Position numbers and translations under genes: made by a program
Assembly: GCF_013249045.1 (NCBI RefSeq)
Contig: NZ_JABRWP010000003.1
Span: 434,001-498,000, forward strand
Length of the DNA: 64,000 nt
Direction: 5' to 3'
From: Winogradskyella eckloniae
Lineage (GTDB): Bacteria > Bacteroidota > Bacteroidia > Flavobacteriales > Flavobacteriaceae
Notes under the pieces: generated by a model
Databases searched by the model: none
Told to the model about the DNA's origin: nothing
What the model saw: only the letters and a program-made list of their open reading frames with translations
Shown: positions 61,101 to 64,000 of the stretch, one piece after another
Layout of the letters: each line of letters opens with the position of its first letter
Position numbering within the stretch: position 1 is the stretch's first letter

Positions 61101-61383
61101 AGAAACTTGGGCTTTAATTAGTATTATGATCTATGCGTTTGTAATTCACATGAGATTAGTGCCTGGTTTAAGAGGTCGATGGATATATAGCTTAATGTCT
61201 ATACTGGCATACGGCAGTATCTTAATGACCTATTTTGGAGTTAATTTCTATTTAGCAGGCTTGCACTCTTATGCAAGTGGTGATCAAATTTTAAGTGGTA
61301 AAGTCATTGCAATTTCTCTTGGAATTATTGCTGTACTTGGGTTTTTATCCTATAGAAAGTATGTTGTTTTTTATAAAAAATAA
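58129..61383 (+). CDS. Fused ResB-CcsA cytochrome c biogenesis protein
   Basis: A 1084-residue system II cytochrome c maturation protein that carries haem across the inner membrane and attaches it to apocytochromes. The ResB part (1-460) has early membrane helices (FLFSTKLTAFLFIAFAVAMA) and a large periplasmic domain. The CcsA part (about 770-1084) has SGHAPWSDTYESMIYVAWST and the haem-handling WWD-type motif WGRYWGWDPKETWALI (about 981-996). A soluble segment (about 490-760) between the halves is preceded by the hydrophobic MILLLFGFTGFAQ, which looks like a fossil signal peptide. It is transcribed alone from a perfect -7 box. Confidence 0.93.
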   Translation: MQKKIANFLFSTKLTAFLFIAFAVAMATGTLLDRNMDTSPTPYTRTLIYGAWWFEAIMVFFVINFAGNIFRFRLYKKEKWATFILHISFLFILIGAFITRYVGYEGIMPIREGETQNEFYSQKTYISGRIIGDYKINGQLQQRRVEEEVDFSHRLDNSFNKTLDYGDTDVTIKLKELIKGAEKDIIPNETGKRYLKIVEAGAGAPHNHYLEDGTISSLHNVLVSLNKFEKDAINITETEEGLYIQSPYEGEYMTMATRATGKLYKDSLQPLILRSRYIIGNMQIVMPKPIVKGDFGVVKKSQLLKNDTDGLILEVSANGETKEVGLLGGPGIPSEYEEFEVGGLELALKYGPKVLKLPFDVKLNDFIAKKYPGTEKAYSSYESKVTVLDKEEGDFDYHIFMNHVLDHRGYRFFQANFDPDEKGTYLSVNHDFWGTYITYAGYMLLYFGLLAILFAKNTRFDDIRNRLKKIKTQKAKMMTMILLLFGFTGFAQEHSENDGHNHQERPVKEQIDSILRVHITPKEHASEFSKMVIQDYSGRMMPIHTYASEMLRGISHRDTYEEFNADQVFLSIQESPMLWYNVPVIYLTPRKADSIRTIIGVDKSVKHASLLDFFTERGVNKLDPYLEDAFNAKIPTGYQSQIKEVYGRLSLLSDAIEGRNIKIFPLPDDENNRWISSKDFRDEGLREKIKDTLYGNFINNGFVAYLVTLNNAKQTGDYSKAEELLNGIKKTQQKYGSEVMLSDEKINAEILYNDFDIFKRLYYLYMLAGALLFILIIAQIFKYKSKALKIAVKLFMIIIALFFISHTAGLIWRWYLSGHAPWSDTYESMIYVAWSTMLFGFIVGITKSKKSDSSEKKESFLGKFSASSLTVAAGAFVTSMILMIAHWSWLDPAIGNLQPVLQGYWLMIHVSVIVASYGPFTLGMILGVVALLLMIFTTKNNKERMLINIKELTIINEMALTVGLVMLTIGNFLGGMWANESWGRYWGWDPKETWALISIMIYAFVIHMRLVPGLRGRWIYSLMSILAYGSILMTYFGVNFYLAGLHSYASGDQILSGKVIAISLGIIAVLGFLSYRKYVVFYKK

Positions 61384-61589
61384 ATAAGTATTACATGATT
61401 TATGTTTAAACCATTCTTTATGGATGGTATGCTAGAGTCATGTTATTTTATAGTATATTTTGTAGGAAAATAAACTTCTTTGTTAATTAAAAATGTATTT
61501 TATCGTTAAAATATGTTTTTAATAGGTGTTTTTTTGATTTGTGTCTATTTTTAGATCCTAATAGAATCATCATTAAAACCCCAAATCTA

Positions 61590-62363
61590 ATGAGAACGAT
61601 ACTAAGCTTTATTCTTTTAATGTGCATAGGTATTTCTACAGCACAAAATGACATACAACGTGTTAGAGTTAATTTTGAAAACCCTGAAGGTCAATCAAGA
61701 CAATTATTACTAGGATTTGTGCCAGATAATTCTGCTACTGATGGATTAGACTATGGATATGATGCCTTAAATGTAGATAGTTTATCTGATGATTTAAATT
61801 GGATCATAGAAAATGGACGTTACGTTATACAAGGCGTAGGTGCTTTTAGCGACGATAAATATTATCCTCTAGGAATGTTTTTATCAAATTCGGGAGATGT
61901 AAAAATATCCTTAGATGAATTAGAAAATTTTGAAGAGACCATTGATGTGTATCTCTATGATTTAGAATTAGATGAATTTACATTATTAAATGATGTCGAT
62001 TATCTTAATAATCTTTCTGCTGAGACCTATTTAGATCGGTTTTTTATTACATTTTCTAATTTGGTAGGAGCTACTATAAATGAAGAAGTACTATCTGTAT
62101 CTCAAACAGATTCTCAAGACTTTAAATTATGGTATTCGCCTGGTCAAGATGAAATACATATTAACGGAATTGCTCAAACAAACAATGCCATTAACCTCAA
62201 TGTATATAGTGTTGATGGTAAGCGTATTTTAAATGAAACGATTCAAAATACTACATCGAATTCAATACAATTAGCAGCATCAAATATATCTTCTGGGATT
62301 TATATTCTTACTTTAGAATCAGACATCTATGCTTATACAACCAAAATTTGCATTGAGAAATAA
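61590..62363 (+). CDS. Small secreted protein with T9SS type A sorting domain
   Basis: A 257-residue exported protein: signal peptide MRTILSFILLMCIGISTAQ, a beta-rich domain to about 170 (RVRVNFENPEGQSRQLLLGF, LGMFLSNSGDVKISLDELEN), then a type A sorting domain (about 185-257) with INLNVYSVDGKRILNE, ISSGIYILTLES and a TTKICIEK end. The frame opens at a TTG 17 codons upstream (61539), but the signal peptide begins at the ATG at 61590. The 206-nt region before it holds no clear gene. Function unknown. Confidence 0.88.
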   Translation: MRTILSFILLMCIGISTAQNDIQRVRVNFENPEGQSRQLLLGFVPDNSATDGLDYGYDALNVDSLSDDLNWIIENGRYVIQGVGAFSDDKYYPLGMFLSNSGDVKISLDELENFEETIDVYLYDLELDEFTLLNDVDYLNNLSAETYLDRFFITFSNLVGATINEEVLSVSQTDSQDFKLWYSPGQDEIHINGIAQTNNAINLNVYSVDGKRILNETIQNTTSNSIQLAASNISSGIYILTLESDIYAYTTKICIEK

Positions 62364-62411
62364 AAAGTACCCATCTATTTTTATTAATTTTAATGCATTA
62401 ATAATTATAAG

Positions 62412-63566
62412 ATGTCTAAGAGTAAAAAGCTAGGTTTAAATACTATTTGCACACATGTTGGCGAGGTAAAAGATGAACAATTTAAAGGTGCAGTATCGCC
62501 TATATATTTAAGCTCATCATATGAGTATTTAGATGTGGAAATTAAGCGCTATCCACGCTATTTTAATACACCAAATCAAGAATTTTTAGCTAAGAAAATA
62601 GCAACTTTAGAGCATACAGAAGCCGCAATGATTTTTGGTTCTGGCATGGCAGCGATAAGCACTATGTTTTTGGCCTTTTTAAAGCAAGGCGACCATTTAG
62701 TGGTGCAAAATACCTTGTATGGTGGTACGGTAAATTTTATAAAGGAAGAATTTCCTAAATATGGCATTGAGTACACGTTTACCAATGGCTATACCGTAGA
62801 AGATTTTGAGGCTGTAACGCAGCGCAATACAAAATTAATTCATATAGAAACGCCTTCTAACCCGTTATTGACCATTACGGATATTGCTGCCATTGCAAAA
62901 TTTGGAAAATCTAAAGGTATTTTAACGTCTATGGATAATACATTTGCTTCACCAATTAATCAAACACCTATGGATTTAGGGATTGATATGGTTATGCATT
63001 CAGCGACAAAATATTTTGGCGGACATAGTGATATTTGTGCAGGTGCTGTTGCGAGTACTACAGAACACGTAGAACGCATTTGGAATGTTGGAAAAAACCT
63101 AGGTGGTAGTCTAAGTGATATGACGGTTTGGATGTTAGAACGAAGTATGAAAACCCTCGGTTTACGCGTAAAAGCTCAGACCAAAAACGCTTTGAAATTA
63201 GCAAAATGGCTACATAAACACCCAAAGGTTTCTAAGGTTTATTATCCTGGATTAAAATCGCATCCAGAATATGCATTGGCGAAATCGCAGATGCGTGGTT
63301 TTGGTGCCATGTTGTCTTTTGAATTGGTGGCAGATTTAGATGCGCAACAGTTTCAAAAATCTTTACAATTAATTAAATCTTCAATGAGTTTGGCAGGTGT
63401 TGAAAGTACTGTGGTATCACCACATTTAACCTCACATGCCTTATTGACTCAAAAAGAACGTGATGCGGTTGGGATATCAGATCAGTTAGTGCGTTTTTCT
63501 GTTGGTATAGAAGATGTAAAGGATCTAAAAAGAGATATTAATCAAGCTATTAAAAATTCAAAATAA
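62412..63566 (+). CDS. Cys/Met-metabolism PLP-dependent enzyme (trans-sulfuration family)
   Basis: A 384-residue fold-type I PLP enzyme of the cystathionine gamma-synthase / beta-lyase / methionine gamma-lyase family. It has YPRYFNTPNQEFLAKKIATL, the PLP-stacking region FGSGMAAISTMFLAFLKQGD, NTLYGGT, SMDNTFASP and the PLP lysine in MHSATKYFGGHSDICAG (about 196-212). The C-terminal substrate-binding LVRFSVGIED is present. The family cannot be split reliably by eye, so the exact reaction is left open. It stands alone, 48 nt after the T9SS gene. Confidence 0.92.
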   Translation: MSKSKKLGLNTICTHVGEVKDEQFKGAVSPIYLSSSYEYLDVEIKRYPRYFNTPNQEFLAKKIATLEHTEAAMIFGSGMAAISTMFLAFLKQGDHLVVQNTLYGGTVNFIKEEFPKYGIEYTFTNGYTVEDFEAVTQRNTKLIHIETPSNPLLTITDIAAIAKFGKSKGILTSMDNTFASPINQTPMDLGIDMVMHSATKYFGGHSDICAGAVASTTEHVERIWNVGKNLGGSLSDMTVWMLERSMKTLGLRVKAQTKNALKLAKWLHKHPKVSKVYYPGLKSHPEYALAKSQMRGFGAMLSFELVADLDAQQFQKSLQLIKSSMSLAGVESTVVSPHLTSHALLTQKERDAVGISDQLVRFSVGIEDVKDLKRDINQAIKNSK

Positions 63567-63606
63567 CGTTGGACTTTGTTTTATTCGCGATCACAAGGGT
63601 CGTCTT

Positions 63607-64000
63607 TTAGGTTTTTAACTTGGTGGAATCTAATTTTAAGTTAAGCTGAATAGATAATCTATTAAAGCTTTTGGTACTAAAAGAATGTCTTGCATAGCCC
63701 AATTCTGCCTTAATGTTTTTATGCAAACGCATACCAATTCCAGAAAATACTCTGTTTTGTTGAAATTCAAATGGATTTAGATTAAAATGAATTTCATCGT
63801 AAATTGAAATAAAAAAAGTAGTGTTAATAGGGATTGTGGATTTAAAGCGATAACGCCATCTGTGTTTAAGAATAGATTCTGTTTGGTAGTCTAAAAAACG
63901 ATGTTCTAGTCTAAATCTTTGCGATAGACTGATATTATGCCACTTATGTTTTATGCCAAATTGTTCTAATATGCGATGTTCTTTAGTATGCGGTACATCA
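63607..64000 (-). CDS. DUF2490 domain-containing protein (C-terminal part, cut by window)
   Basis: A minus-strand frame that enters from the right edge and runs 131 codons to a TAA at 63607-63609. It reads RFRLEHRFLDYQTESILKHR and WRYRFKSTIPI, then ISIYDEIHFNLNPFEFQQNR and MRLHKNIKAELGYARHSFST, the pattern of DUF2490 outer-membrane-like beta-barrels (alternating strands, GY and NR motifs, last strand LSIQLNLKL). The start and signal peptide lie outside the window. It converges with the PLP enzyme gene, 40 nt away. Confidence 0.85.
   Translation of the reverse strand, partial: DVPHTKEHRILEQFGIKHKWHNISLSQRFRLEHRFLDYQTESILKHRWRYRFKSTIPINTTFFISIYDEIHFNLNPFEFQQNRVFSGIGMRLHKNIKAELGYARHSFSTKSFNRLSIQLNLKLDSTKLKT

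Noticed and set aside
58129..61383. ResB-CcsA fusion as an assembly artefact
   Set aside because: The frame is continuous, both halves are complete, and such fusions are usual in this group of bacteria.

Overview
This window is a chromosomal segment of an AT-rich bacterium of the phylum Bacteroidota, very probably a marine member of the Flavobacteriaceae. The evidence is the set of type IX secretion (T9SS) sorting domains, of both type A and type B, the TAnnTTTG promoter -7 elements with no clear Shine-Dalgarno sequences, the fused ResB-CcsA protein, the DUF493, DUF4290 and DUF2911 families, and a MurA with Asp in place of the catalytic Cys. No rRNA, tRNA, CRISPR array, prophage or insertion sequence was seen. 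Both edges cut genes: a class IV aminotransferase on the left and a DUF2490 protein on the right.

Layout. 1-7.9 kb is housekeeping: YqgE, HU, an NTPase-recQ-fmt operon, then DUF493, DUF4290 and murA. 8.1-11.3 kb is one giant T9SS type B surface protein. 11.4-20.9 kb is a block of thirteen genes all on the minus strand: SnoaL-like protein, photolyase, SRPBCC, TspO, a 56-residue protein, glutathione peroxidase, a degenerate SDR, a 76-residue protein, FolE, a TIGR03643 protein, a 121-residue protein, a Rossmann/DUF2867 protein, an ABC1 kinase and a TetR regulator. It looks like a light and photo-oxidative stress island. 21-27.5 kb has a DUF2911 protein and a minus-strand operon of PIG-L deacetylase, a 39-residue membrane protein, a sodium:solute symporter and a Gfo/Idh oxidoreductase interrupted by an in-frame TAG. 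28-41 kb carries pyrG, yidC, a FAS1 lipoprotein, mnmA, a T9SS subtilase, a nitronate monooxygenase-like enzyme, MarC, MATE and PAP2. 41-46 kb has a GT39/LpxB-N/GT2 lipid-sugar set and meaB. 46-49 kb has a sigma factor, a candidate anti-sigma protein and an odd repeat-rich exported protein. 50-58 kb has membrane proteins, corA, a frameshifted MscS channel, maf, a UbiA prenyltransferase, a KdsC-like phosphatase, a truncated haemoglobin and mscL. 58-64 kb has ResB-CcsA, a small T9SS protein and a Cys/Met-metabolism PLP enzyme.

The most notable signal is a 30-bp palindrome, TGTTTAAY-N14-GTTAAACA, found three times. Two copies sit exactly 5 nt upstream of a -7 element in front of the two operons of the photolyase island (17293-17322 and 20891-20920). 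The third (32878-32907) lies in front of the distant FAS1 lipoprotein gene. I infer one regulator controlling the island and the FAS1 protein. Its identity (the TetR protein in the island, or a light-sensing regulator outside the window) cannot be settled from this sequence.
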